DNA from: Brugia malayi
Lineage: Eukaryota > Nematoda > Chromadorea > Rhabditida > Onchocercidae
Direction of reading: 5' to 3'
Assembly: GCF_000002995.4 (NCBI RefSeq)
Contig: NW_025062476.1
Location: 9,484,501 to 9,548,500, forward strand
DNA: 64,000 nucleotides
Shown here: piece after piece, positions 39,411 to 52,122 of the stretch
Position numbering within the stretch: the stretch's first letter is position 1
How the letters are laid out: each line of letters starts with the position of its first letter
Translations under genes and position numbers: made by a program
Notes under the pieces: model-generated
The model's database searches: none
What the model was told of the DNA's origin: nothing
What the model saw: the letters and a program-made list of their open reading frames with translations, nothing else

Positions 39411-42013
39411 ATGGTAAGTTTTACTTGTAATTGTTGAGAAATATCAATCGTTTAAATTTCTGAATAATATCTCTAATTAATAGTATCTTTATATGGTACT
39501 CCGTCCTTTTTTGTCAACTTATTTGATTGTCAAATAATTATTTTCGTATGACAATAGAAAGAAAATTCCAAATTCTAAATAGTGCTTGTATGAAGTTTAT
39601 GTTTTTATTATTAATCTATATCTAATAGAGAATTTTCAAATATTGTTCTAGATTTTTCGATTTTTTTTTTTTTTAATTTCTAAAATAATTAGAAATTAAG
39701 CAACACGCATACGCAAAAACACTTATTTGTTGGACTGTTTTGGCAGTTTCTTTTAAAATTTGGAAATTTCATATTTTATTGGTGTAAAATTATAAGTTTA
39801 TTTAGAAATAGTTTTTACATGAATAATACTATCATGTGTTAAAAGATTTCATATTAAGGCATCGAGAAAGAAAGGTTTAACAGCTGATGAGAAACGATCC
39901 CGAATGTTGGAATTATTTTATGAAAGCAACGAATTTTTTCAGGTAATTTTCTTATTTTGATAAAATAGGTTTATTATGAGAAGTATTGAAACTCGTTATT
40001 ATCCGTTATTCTGATCGACTTTTTTTAAGTCAAGAAAAAAAACTATGGATATAAAAAAAACTATGATTTAAATTTTTGTATGACGCTTTTATGTTTTTAA
40101 AGAAGTAAAAAAACGAATTTTATAAAAAACACGTAAAGCGTTTCAAAATTTTGTGGGTTACAAATTCAAGCAACCATATTGCTTTTTTAAAAACAAAACA
40201 TTATCAGATAAAGTGATTTACAAAACTTTATTATTTATTTATTTGTTTTTTTTTTCAAAAAAAAAAAAGTTTAGATGAAAGATCTTGAAAAAATTGCTCC
40301 AAAAAAGAAAGGAATTGTTCCGCAATCGGTGAAAGGGATAACACAACTGTTGGTTGATGAAGGTTTGGTTGAGTGCGAAAAGATTGGTACTTTTGTTTGC
40401 TATTGGGCATTTCCATCACAAGCAGTGATTACAGTAAAAAAATTTTTTTTCTTCTTCGTTCTTCAAATATAAAGAAAATTTATTTTTCTTGTGTATGTGT
40501 TTTTTTTTGCTTGATTTTGAACTGAATTCATTGAAGAATTTTAATTATGAGAGCAATAAGCATATAAATTCTAGCAGTATATAGTAATTGAATAATGATG
40601 ACTTCAGTCCATTTGAAAAACCTTGATTACAAAATTGGGAACTTGTAAGTTTTAAGCAATACGTTCGATATGAATTTAGTAATTAGCAAATGGTGATTTG
40701 ATTTTGAATTGAATTCATTGAAAAAGTCTAATTATCAGAATGAGAAGCTTGTATATTTCAAGCAATATCTGTATATTTTAAGTTGTTATAGAATATATTT
40801 GTACAAATTTACACAGAAATAAATCTACGATAATAAAAGGTGAAATAAGAGAAATAACATAGATTAAACAAATTTGTGATAAAAAACAAATACCATTAGA
40901 TATACTGGTATATTACCAAATTACTATAATATCTAAATTATTGCTTGGAATATTTAGTAGTTGATGGTTATTTTAATGACGTAAAAAGTTTATATGTGCA
41001 TAATAAACCATATATTATCAAGGATATACAAAGTATTCCAGGTTACTTTCAATATTTTTTTCAACAAATAAGAAAGTTAATATTATGGTTATTTTTTTGT
41101 GCTTTCATTTTTAGCGCAAAAAGCAATTGCAAGAATTAGATGAAAAGATTTATAATTTGGAGACAAAATTGCAAGAATTGAAAACTGATGTTGCAGTAGC
41201 AAAAAATGGAAAGGAAGTTAGTTTTCAGAATGTTCTTGTTATATGGCTCCCAGCATAATGATTGGTCAGATTTTAATTGATTGCTTTATAAGCTAGCAAA
41301 ATGAGTTTATAGAAATGAATAAATTTTATCCAGAGTATTATAAATTTAGCATCAAGAAGTAGTATTAATTGAGTTATTTTGACGATTTTTGAAAAATCAT
41401 AAGAATTAGTAACACTAGATTATTATGTTAGTAATATGAAAAAAAATTCTGTAAATTATTTCTCTATTTCAATTCCTCAAGAGGACAATTTTTTGCAGGC
41501 AACTGCAGAGCGAGAAAAATTACAGTTGCAAATTAATGAATTGCAAACGAAGCATGAAACATTAATGAAAAAATTGGAAAAACTAAGTGAGGAAGGCCCT
41601 GAAGCTATTGCACGACTTGAAAATGAGACAGCTAAAATTCGTGATAAAGCAAATCGTTGGACTGGTGAGATTTTCCTCATTTTCATAGTTCTTCAGATGA
41701 TTACTTCTTGGATTCAGGAAAATAATTCTTTCAATTCAGGAAACAAAATTTTTTGTTATTAATTAATTTAGCAAAACATATGAAAGTTGCAGCGAAGTTT
41801 TTGAAAAGCGGTCGAATTTTTGATTGTTTTTTCTTTTTTTTTTTTTGCAGAACCGTAATTTAAAAAAGAAAGAAAATTGAAGATGCAATTTTTGCCATTG
41901 TTTTAGATAACATATTTGCGGCAAAAAAATGGTGTAAAAAGAAGTTTAATATAGAAGAAAAAGTATTGAATGCGCAATTTGAAATACCGTCAGAACTTGA
42001 TTATTTGGATTGA
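39411..42013 (+). CDS. MND1: MND1, meiotic recombination cofactor
   Basis: MND1 pairs with HOP2 to help the DMC1/RAD51 recombinases bring homologous DNA together in meiosis. Six exons agree in phase: 39411-39413, 39859-39942, 40275-40433, 41115-41216, 41499-41664 and 41907-42013. They give 206 residues; human MND1 has 205. The winged-helix N-terminus (RKKGLTADEKRSRMLELFYE, then LEKIAPKKKGIVPQSVKGIT) leads to VDEGLVECEKIG and the YWAFPS motif. The central coiled coil follows (RKKQLQELDEKIYNLETKLQ). The C-terminus has the conserved KANRWTDNIF and ends with IPSELDYLD. The first exon consists of the ATG alone, preceded by a TTTGCACAG acceptor one base upstream, so the start codon sits between a probable trans-splice site and a 445-base intron. 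The identity is secure. Confidence 0.97.
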
Positions 42014-43455
42014 AGTTTTAAACAGTTTCATGATTTCTTTACCGTTTACGGATAATTTATCTTAAATTTGGTTTAAACAGCTTGATTTTCTTTTTTTGAA
42101 CTCAAAATTTGGAATTCATCTCATTTTCTTTCTTCATCTATTATTCCTGTCTTTAAGTCCGTAGATTGCATCTGATCCTAATCCTCATGAAAGTATTTTG
42201 ATCTTTAGTTTTTTTTTACAAATTATTAATTCTTATTAACTGTATCTCTTCTACATATTCAGCTCACGTATTTGCCATACAAAAACAAAATTAGTTGTGC
42301 TGGATATCATGAAGGTACAAAAGCTGAAATATTAAACTACAGAAATTTTAAACAAACCATGAAGTGTATGCTTTTTTTATTCTTGTCTGATTAGCTTATT
42401 CATTTCTCCATTGATTTCATCATCAGAAAGAATAACTAACCATTCAATCTTTTAAAGATAGCACTTCGGATTGTATCTCTTTTTTTTGAAATAGCTGAAC
42501 TTACCTATATCAGACTATTTCATTTAATGCTTTCTACTTGGATAGTTTATTGCGTAAATTTATTGATAATCAAGTTAAAATAGTAAGTTTACATTAGTTA
42601 TGAAAATATATTCTCAATAAGTGCAGTAATATATATATATATATATAATATTCTCTTTTTTGTAATATATCAAATTTACTTGATAAATGAATTAAGTAAA
42701 GTATTTGGATGAAATGCTTGTGAAATGATAAGATAAAATTAATGCTATAAATAATAAAGGAAGTAAGCCTGAACTACTGAATTTTAGATATTGTGCATAT
42801 GACTTTATGAACACTGTCACAGTATCCTTCTGTAAGTTAATTAAAATGAACTTTATGGACTTTTTTAAATCTCTAACATCTATTTTATGTTATAAAATAA
42901 GATGCGATTACTAAATTATGCTTCATGCTAATGTAATTTTTGAAATTTATAATTTCAAATTTCTCCCCTAAATTAATTTGTGCTGTTCTCATTTTAACCG
43001 TCAATTTTTTATGAAATATATTTGTGTTCTGTTACATCTGCTGTACTTCAGTGTTTTACTAGTTAAGTAAAGTGCACAACTATTTATTTCATATAAAATA
43101 TTAGGATTCCTGATATATATGTATGTATTTCGATGTTTTGTTCGTTTTTACACATTTAAAGTTCACGAATTGCTGTTAATTGTTAATGGTTCATTGTAAT
43201 ATCATAGACTGATTAATCTATATGAAACAGATGTTTTTTTTTTTCTTAATCTTTTCTGGATAAATATTTTGTTATATTTATTTGTTTGCTTATCAGATTT
43301 TTGAGTTATATTTACTCAAATGGAGTTATATGAAATAAAATTCTTTGCGAAAGTTAACATTGAATAATGGAAAAATATTAGTAATAACTAATAAAATTCC
43401 AACTAAGTTTTCAATTTCTGAAATGAAAATATTCAAAATTTTTAGAATAGTAAAA
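42014..43455. other. Intergenic stretch between MND1 and the p53-family gene
   Basis: A 1.4 kb A+T-rich gap lies between two genes on the same strand. It holds an (AT)n microsatellite at about 42629-42650. The distance is too long for a typical nematode operon spacing. I see no gene. Confidence 0.5.
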
Positions 43456-46400
43456 ATGGATGATGAAGGACAACGTGCGGCAGCAACAATCGAGTCATTA
43501 TCAATTTGCCGTAATCAACTGTTTGGAGCTCCGTCATTGACTGACATTCAACAACCAACTGATTATGATCCTCGGGATAAGTTCGATTTGACATTGTTAT
43601 AAAAACAAATAGTCATCATTTAAAGGTTATTTCAAATATTATTTTATAGTCATTTGCTATTTTAGTACCAATTACGACAACAATGGTGAGGATGCATTTA
43701 TTGACATGAGTGATGATATATTAACGGTACGTATTTATCAAAGGAACTGTTTTTCTTCTTGTTTCCTCCAACATTATAATTTTATTTCTTCTATGAAAGA
43801 CAGCTTAATATATTATTTTTATTTCCTCTTATTTCAAAAGTTAAAAAAAAATTTTATTTTACGTTACTATTTGATAATGATAACAAATGATAAGTCCTTA
43901 CTTTCATTTTATACTTCACTAATGCCAAAATTTTTCGGCATTGAATAATTAATTTCTTTTGTTTACTGGCTGTGTTGAATATGAAATTATAAAGGGAGAA
44001 TTTTACAATACGTTTATAGCAATAGACATGTGCTGGAAATAAGTATCTACTGAAAAAAATAACTAATTATTGAAAACATTTTAGTTCAGTGTACCACCAG
44101 TGAATTTTGAGCGAACAACAAGTGAGAATTTTGCTGATATTATATTATCACAACTTGATAACAAAAATGTAAGTAATTTAACTGTTATGCAATGAACTCT
44201 ATGTCATACGTCAATTGTCAGTTACATATTCACATATCTATTCAACTATTTGAATATTTAATTTAGGCGAATTTTCCTGATGATACTGATGCATTAAATG
44301 AAATAAATACTGAACCATTGAACTTAGTTCCGCTTTCAGCTATCAGGTTTTTAAATTTCTTTTTTTTTTCCTTCTATTTATTACAAAAAATAAAAATAAA
44401 TGAAATTAAACTTCTAAACAAAGCTATAAGTTATTTATAATACGCAATAAAAGGAAATTATAGTTTATTCAGGTCGGAAGCTACTGCACTTCAATTAGAA
44501 TTTGATGTGACAGTGGAAGGAGGTCGTCAAAGTGCTTATATCGTAAGCTTTTAAACTTTTATTCTTTCTCCACTATTTGAAATCATTTATTTGAAATACT
44601 TCCATCATTCTTAAGTTAATATTATTTTTTGCTCAGTAAAACATATCTGCTTAATAGTATTGCAAATGCATGCTTCATGTGTTTTGTATTTGGCTGTGGA
44701 AAAAGGTTTATTGCATAATTCATTTTAATTTGTTCATTTGATTAAGTTGTCAAAAATAGGTAACTTAATTATTTTTGTAGTTTCGAAATTAAAAAAATGA
44801 TGAACTATTTATTTGATTATTAGAAACTTGCATTTTTATTTATTTTGGAATATAAGAAAAATTGAGAATTTTGAATATCTAAATGAACATAATTCATAAT
44901 TTCTTTTTCATTTCCTCTTAAAAAATACTTTTTTTAGTTTAAAGGTCGCTCACTTTTTGCGAAGATGAATACCAATGTCATATTTGTAGTGAATTGTCCT
45001 GTTCCTCCTCCACCAAAATCATTTGTCCGGATTTGTGCTATCTATTCGGATAATATTTATGCTAATGTTCCGGTTCGTCGATGTGATTATCATCGTTTAC
45101 GAGATAGTGAGTAATTTTCGTTGGAAATGTTCAATTGAACTAGAAAAGTACAAATTAAATTTATCTGGGTTAATTTTATAAACTCAGAAATATTCCTAGT
45201 AGTAAAGTATAAATTTAAATTCAGATGAACTCTGTAAACTCACAAATAATCCTAATTAGTGCGGAGTTTTTTCCTTATTCGTTTTTTGAAACAAAAAGCA
45301 AATATCTTTTATCATAACTGCAATAATATATATCATCACTCCAAGAATTATTTTATGAAATTTTTACAGGAAATTATGAAGAACACTTCTTAATTGTAAC
45401 CAATAATTCTAAAGCACAACATTTGACAGAAAAAGTAGAAGGTGAAGAAGGTTTTCGATCATTTGCAATTGTACCTTTCGATGCAATTCATGCAAATAGA
45501 TGCTTAATGCTGCAATTTCGATGCTATTCATCTTGTGCTGGTGGTATCAATCGACGACAAGTGGTTTTATGTTTTTCTTTGGAAAATGGGTAAATTTTTT
45601 GTTTTAATTTTAAATATACTAAATAATTTGTTCCGTAGGAATAACATCAAAAAATTTTTTTCGTGCATTTTTTTGACATTTTACTTTTTTGCATGCGTGA
45701 AATAAAATTTCAATTAATATAAACTTAGATTTTAGTGGTAACCTACTTGGGGACAGTAAAATGCATCTAAAAGTATGTTCACTTCCAAGTCGAGATGCAA
45801 ATTTGGACGTTAATAATATGCCACGTATGCTTTCATTTTTAATATTGAAAAAAGAAAAAACTTTTGTTTTTAATTAGAGAAGAAATAACAAATGAGAACA
45901 AAAATATACTCATGTATAGCATATATTTCAATCTTTAACTATAATATCTGAAGTAAAATATTAACTTTGATTAGTATAGTTTATGGCTGAAATAGTTTTT
46001 TCTTTTTTTTGACATGTGTTAGCAATTGGTTGATTGGCTTGGTGGACACATGCATATTTGTAATAGTGGTCTTATGTGCTGATAAAAATATGCATTTTAG
46101 AAATCAGCTGACTTTAACTCTGATATTTATATAGCATTATGATCAAAGAAAAAAAATCTTTTGTTATTTGAATAATACTATAAATCATAAATTTGTTGAT
46201 ATTTTACATTAAAATTTATGATTTTGCTTGAATTAGGAATTAAAATTCTGGGTAAATTGAGAAAAAATAAAATTTTTGTGTACTAGGTTGAAGAAATATT
46301 TCGAGAAATTGTTTATTTAAGATTAAATTAATAATAGCTCCAAATTTGAATTATCGGTGATAGGTTGTTTGTGTAGACTTACGTTAAGCAACCCAAAAAT

Positions 46401-47706
46401 TTGTAAAACTATAGGGATAATGATTTAAAGCGTTTGTTTACACTTTAGTATGGCATTTCATATTTTAAAAGAAAGAATAAAGCAAATTTTACAATATTCA
46501 TAAAGCAATTCAAAATTTGTTAGATTATAAATTTTTATTTTTTAGTATGATATTTTATGTTTTTTTAAAAAAAAGAAAATTTAGTTGTCAATTTAATTTT
46601 CCATTCGTTTAGGGATGCAGTAATTGAAATAGAAGTTGAAATTAAATAGAAGTACAATAGCTGAAGTTGAAGTAGCTATAGTAGATGATGTTCAGTGATT
46701 GATTAAGTAAATGATTATAGATTTTTTATTATCTTTAGGTAACAAACGTCCGGCTGCCAAACATTATCCGGCAGTTGCAGAAGTTGTTTCCGTTTCAGCG
46801 AAGAATAAACCGGAACAACCTTGGGATGATGATGATACAGTTTACTCATTAGAGGTTGAATTTGTTATGATTAAATTTGTTAACAAAATAAAAAATGAAA
46901 ATTTTTCTTTAAAATTTAAATTCCAGATTCGTGGAAGGCATTTGTACAAAATAGTTTGTGCTATCGTTGGTAATTTTGAGTTAACGAGAAATTTGCTGAA
47001 GGATAAAAATCAAAGAAATGATAGAGAAATGTTGACGGTGAGCGATAGTTCAGGTTCGCTATCGCAAAACACTCCTATTGATTCGTAAGTTGCAATTGTT
47101 TAGCTTTTTTTCTTCCTATTTTTCTCTTGGTCTAAGCATTTTTGTCAACTTATGGATTCTTCAATTTTTCTAGGTTTGTAGTTTTTCTGGGTTCCTTAAC
47201 ACTACAAAGTGGCACTGATTTTAATTTCAAGATAAGCCTATTCGGCTTATATTATTATTATAGGTGGCTGAATACACTGGAACTATCAAAATATAAGCAT
47301 TTATTTGCGGATCGATCATTATATGTAATTGCTGATCTGGATGGAATTGTCAATAAAATGGTTTCTTTCTTTCATAAATTACTCTTTAATTTTACTTTAA
47401 AAATCAGAAAAGTAGTAGATTCAGGTGTTATTTAATTTATAAACTGAACAATTTTATGAGTGGAAAAAAAAATTAAGAATATAATTGTTCTGCATTCATA
47501 AAACAAAATTAAATCTTGTCAAGTTTTAGTATCTATTATCGATAGGTGTTACTGAAGAAGATGCGATAAAAATGTTAAATTCATATTTATCTTGGTTTAA
47601 CATTTTCAATGCTCAGCGGTTGAGCAGTTTGTCATCTGATGGCTCTACGATTCGAGTGCAAAGAACCCGTGTAAGTGGTTCCATTCGGGCATCTCATACG
47701 AAGTAA
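43456..47706 (+). CDS. cep-1: p53-family transcription factor with SAM domain
   Basis: Twelve exons agree in phase: 43456-43580, 43666-43726, 44085-44168, 44267-44346, 44473-44542, 44938-45106, 45370-45589, 45736-45824, 46739-46854, 46927-47084, 47264-47360 and 47530-47706. They give 481 residues. The N-terminus is acidic, suiting a transactivation region. The DNA-binding domain (about 135-300) shows VVNCPVPPPPKSFVRICAIY, VRRCDYHR (zinc ligands C189 and H192), CYSSCAGGINRR (C248 and C252, then NRR) and GGNLLGDSKMHLKVC. A canonical tetramerisation segment follows (VYSLEIRGRHLYKIVCAIVG, about 333-352). Near the C-terminus a SAM domain reads WLNTLELSKYKHLF and LLSIGVTEEDAIKML. This is the p63/p73-like order. 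The position of human Arg273 (VRVC) is Lys (LKVC), while Arg280 is kept (SRD). An acceptor, TTTTTAG, lies 11 bases before the ATG. It would act in the nucleus in DNA-damage and germline cell death control, as CEP-1 does in C. elegans. Confidence 0.97.
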
Positions 47707-50700
47707 TCACGATAACCTTTCCAGTCTTCGTTTTTAATATGCATTCTCTGTAATGTTTTTTTTTTTTGAAATCATATCTGGAATTGGAATTTTAAATTTA
47801 TGATTAATGATTATAATGCTCTTTTATTTTTGATATATGAAGTGTCTTATCAAATTTCTATCTTTAGAAACTTGTAAAATTTTATGAGTGTTACTTTGAT
47901 CAAATTCTTGATGGAAACGGAAAAAAATATTTGCTGATAAAAATATAATCAGATTAATTAATGATTATAATGCTCTTTTATTTTTGATTTTCATTTCAAC
48001 CATTCCCATTTACACTGTTTTCACTTAACTGTTATGTTTATCGTTTTCTTTTGTTTATTCATTCGTTTTGTTGTTGTTGTTGTTGAAGCTAATCAATAAC
48101 TAGATTAACCAATTTCATTAAATTAGCTAACGTCAATCACTGACGAATGTTATCAATAGAAAAATGAATGTTAACAATGTCAACATTTACTAAGCGTTAT
48201 CAATAGAAGAATAAATGCTAACATTGTCACAATCTGTTTATCATATTATGCTTGTTAAAGGGAATAAATTTTTTTTTATACATGTTCTTCTGCTGACTTT
48301 AAAGATTGAAAATTGCATTGATCAAATCAAATTTAATAATAAATTATTTTAAAGCCGAAAAAAAAGCTTTTTTTAATCATTAATAAAGTGATTTCAGACC
48401 ATTCACTAATATTTTTATAACATTTTAAAACATCTTTTAACTCTAATAAAATCCATTCGTCCTTCTTTTTCAAGTTTATTTATTTCGACTTGAAATAATA
48501 TATTAAATGGATTTGAAATTTTGTGAATTTTAACTTTTGATTGATTTTTATTAGCGCTTCTTTGTTGATCAGTTTTGAATGTTACTAAACAAATTATGTT
48601 TGAAATTTATATAAAATTATCGCCAAAGTAAGAAGGCTTTGTTTTTTGAAAACAAATGCGGGTAAGTGAAATTTTTATTTAAGCAAATTCTGATTAAATT
48701 ATTGTGCTGAACAATTTAGATTTTAAAAAGTTTTTGTGATTTTTATTGGGTTGAAAATTTTCTAAACTATCACTTCTTCCATTTATTGTATTTTTCTTGA
48801 AATTAATTTTCAACGTTACTGATGACACTATAGTATGCTTTTCCAATACATTAACTCCACATTAACAATTTAACTAGGTTTTGCAACAAAGACTAATTAA
48901 GCTTTTTGTCATAGATCAAAAAACAAAATTAAAAAAAAACGAAGCTTGAGGATATTGCAGGAAATAATCACCGCACTCACTCTAAAATATTTCGTATGAG
49001 TAATACTGAAATACAAGTTGATAATTCATTTTACTCTATATTTTAAAGATGAAAATTTACTAAATTTAATAATTTTCTTTCTTGAAAATTATATATAAAC
49101 TTAAGGAAATGCAAAGGGAAAAAAATTTATTAGAACTTACTAGATTTAAATTCCATAAAATGCACATGAAATGTGAACGTCAAAAAATAAAAAAATTGCG
49201 TCAACATTAAAATATTAAGTAAACTTGAGAAAGACTCAAGCCCGAAAAAATATTGTATCAACATTAAAATAATTGATATTTCTTGATGAATCTTCCTCAA
49301 TAAAAGGATAAATCCATACCTTCTCTTTTACCAGTTTGATAGGATTAATAGATCAATAAAAAAATAATAAATCAAATAAATAAAAAGTAAATAAACAAAT
49401 ATAAGTATATATATATAAGGCTTGAGGAAAAAAACTGCAAATCTGTGTGTACGGATAAACTCACATCGTTCCTATAAAAGTCGAATCAGAAGAAATGTTA
49501 TCATGGACATTGTTATCATCATCGTTAAGAAGTGAAGTTTGTCCGTTTGCAAATAAGAAATGTTGAGTATTTAAAAGAAATTGAAAATTCAAAAAAAAAA
49601 TTGATTGGATCGGAAGGGAAATAGTGCAAAAAATCAAATGAAATGATTGCAGTTAAAAGGACAGAAAGGCTTAAATAACTGGGTGACTTGCTAAAGTTGT
49701 ACTTCTTAATTAATTAAATAATTAAGTGAATTACTATACTAATATTTATTAACTTGTTAAAGAATATCAGTAATTTATCTAATAATGATAGTAGTATATA
49801 TAACAATATAATGATAACAAATATTATGATAAAATGTGACATTTCCTTTGTAATCAATGATTATTTATCAAATTAATTGATTTAATTAGAGTTATTAGAA
49901 ATAGAACATGTAATTGTTTAACAGCATCCCATGTTGATAATTTAATTGAGACACAATAAGTGAAAATATCTGAAATTTTTTTAAAAAAAGAAATTGATGG
50001 AATAAATGTTAATATTTTAAATAATAAAAAAAAATTAACATAGTGAGTATTGGAATTACTTAATATGCATATCAAATGATATTTTGTTTTCTTGATTCAA
50101 AAAGAAAAATTTTAGCTTTTCAAAAATAAAACTGAAAATCTCTTGAGAAAAAATTATACAAGGTTTTTTTAAATTGAAACTAAGATAGAGTTCGTATAAA
50201 TTTTAAAATTTAACAAAATATTCACTAATTTTAAATTTATTTTTTTTGTAAAAAATTTGATATAGAATATATATTAGTCGCAAAAAAGGAAAAATGATAA
50301 TATAAAATTTAATTTTATTAAGTAATTTAAAACTATAATGCAAAGATCAGAAGAATATGCAATAAAACAAAGCATCGAATGTGTGCTTATGTGTTAGCAC
50401 TAAAATATTTTGCTGCCTTTTATTTTATTTTCTTTTTTTAATTTTTTATATTTCCATTTTTTTTTTTTTTTTTTTTTTTTTTTGTAGAAAAGAAATTTTT
50501 GCACTCATATTTTTGCACTCATATGGAATTTACAAATTCATTCTTAATGATCTATTATTAATTAAATGATCTATTAATAGGAATAAATGAATTAATTGCA
50601 CGAAATCTAGAAACACAATTAGATGCTAAAGCAGACTACTGAATTATATTTCTGATGGTCACTTTTACATTTCATTGCATATTGATTATCAGTATCATTT

Positions 50701-52122
50701 ATCAACTTAGTAAAATTAATTTGCGAAAAGTAAACCAATTTAAATGGTCGACAATTAATTATCAATTATCAATGAATTAATCAATGAACGTTTATATTAC
50801 ATACATTTACATTTTTTGAATTATTAAAGAGAAAAATGAAAATTTTAAAAACATAAATTTATAAAATTATGGAATATAATTGTTATTTTGAACTAAATGG
50901 TAGCATATAGATATTGTACACTTATTAATTTAAGCGAAAAAAAAAAATGTATAAATTTCAACGTTTTTCTTGGCTTTTATATAATGGATGACAAAATTTT
51001 ATGATTCATAAATAATTTCCACTCAAATTTGCAAATTTTCACTTTGCTCATTTTATTGCGAAAAATTTCTATTCTTTTAACCTATTAGTTTACTGTATTT
51101 AATGACCTAATGCTTAGAATAAGTATCACTTAGAAATTGGAAATAGTTATGTTTATATCACAATCAATCGTAATCTCTTTTCATGATTCTTCTACTGGAC
51201 GATTTAGATTGACTAATTTGATTCATTGCAAATTTATTGCGAATTTTTATAATATCCATGACGTGATGAGACCAAAATGCATCCATACAGCACGAAAAAA
51301 AAAAAAGCAAGCTAATATAAGCTATTTAAAAATGCACACGAAAAAGAAATGATAACAATAAAGACAAGAAATTAATAAGAAAAATCGCTGATTTAAATTC
51401 TACGAACGCAAAAGTTGCCAAAAATGTACGAAATATGCAGCAAGTTCTATAATGTAATACATTAATCCTAAAAATGTACAATTAAACAAGCAAAAGTGTA
51501 GATGGAATTTATAAAACTAAAAATTTTATAAAAACAAAAGAATTTTGAATTGATATTAAAAAAAAAAAGCAAAAAAGCTATGTAACGGATCTTACAAAAT
51601 TCAAAACATAAATAGAAATTTTGAAAAAATAAATTTTTGGAATATTTCAATAACAAACAAATATTATTATTAAAATTCAGCGATACGAATTGCTTTTCTT
51701 ACTATGATTTTTTACTTAAAATAAAAACTAAATTAAAAGCTTAAAATAGAGATCAAAATTTAACAACAGAAATGCTGAACACAAGTAAAAGCCAGCTTTG
51801 GAAGCTTAACATAAATGATGCAAAAGATGCAAATTAAGTAACATATTTGTATGATTACAAATAATTCTAATTCTTAATTATAATTTAAATACTTTTACAT
51901 CTGTGGCAAAAATTTCAACTAACAGTTATATAATCTAAATTTAGTGTTTTATATGAAATGTTAAATCTTATACAGGATTACAGTTTTAAAGCATAGAGAT
52001 AGTATGTTTCAAAAAGTTACAAATAGAATTATTTAGAATGCCTTCATAATAAATAATTCCAATTAATAATTTAGAATTAACGTTTTTTTCTATTATACAG
52101 GATTATAATTTCAAAGTAAATT
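47707..52122. other. Intergenic stretch between convergent genes
   Basis: This is 4.4 kb of very A+T-rich DNA between the 3' ends of the p53-family gene (+) and the dynactin gene (-). A near-perfect 32-base direct repeat occurs at about 47803-47834 and 47955-47986, and a degenerate 50-base tandem repeat at about 48148-48230. Open frames at 49854-50075, 50381-50569, 51137-51352 and 51468-51656 are low-complexity. I see no gene, RNA gene or transposon. Confidence 0.55.
48148..48230. repeat. Two degenerate tandem copies of a ~45-base unit
   Basis: The block GTTATCAATAGAA, followed by AATGTTAACAATGTCA or AATGCTAACATTGTCA, occurs twice in a row. Confidence 0.65.

Noticed and set aside
42014..43455. 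MND1 and the p53-family gene as a nematode operon
   Set aside because: The gap is about 1.4 kb, far longer than the usual spacing within nematode operons, and each start has its own acceptor-like AG.
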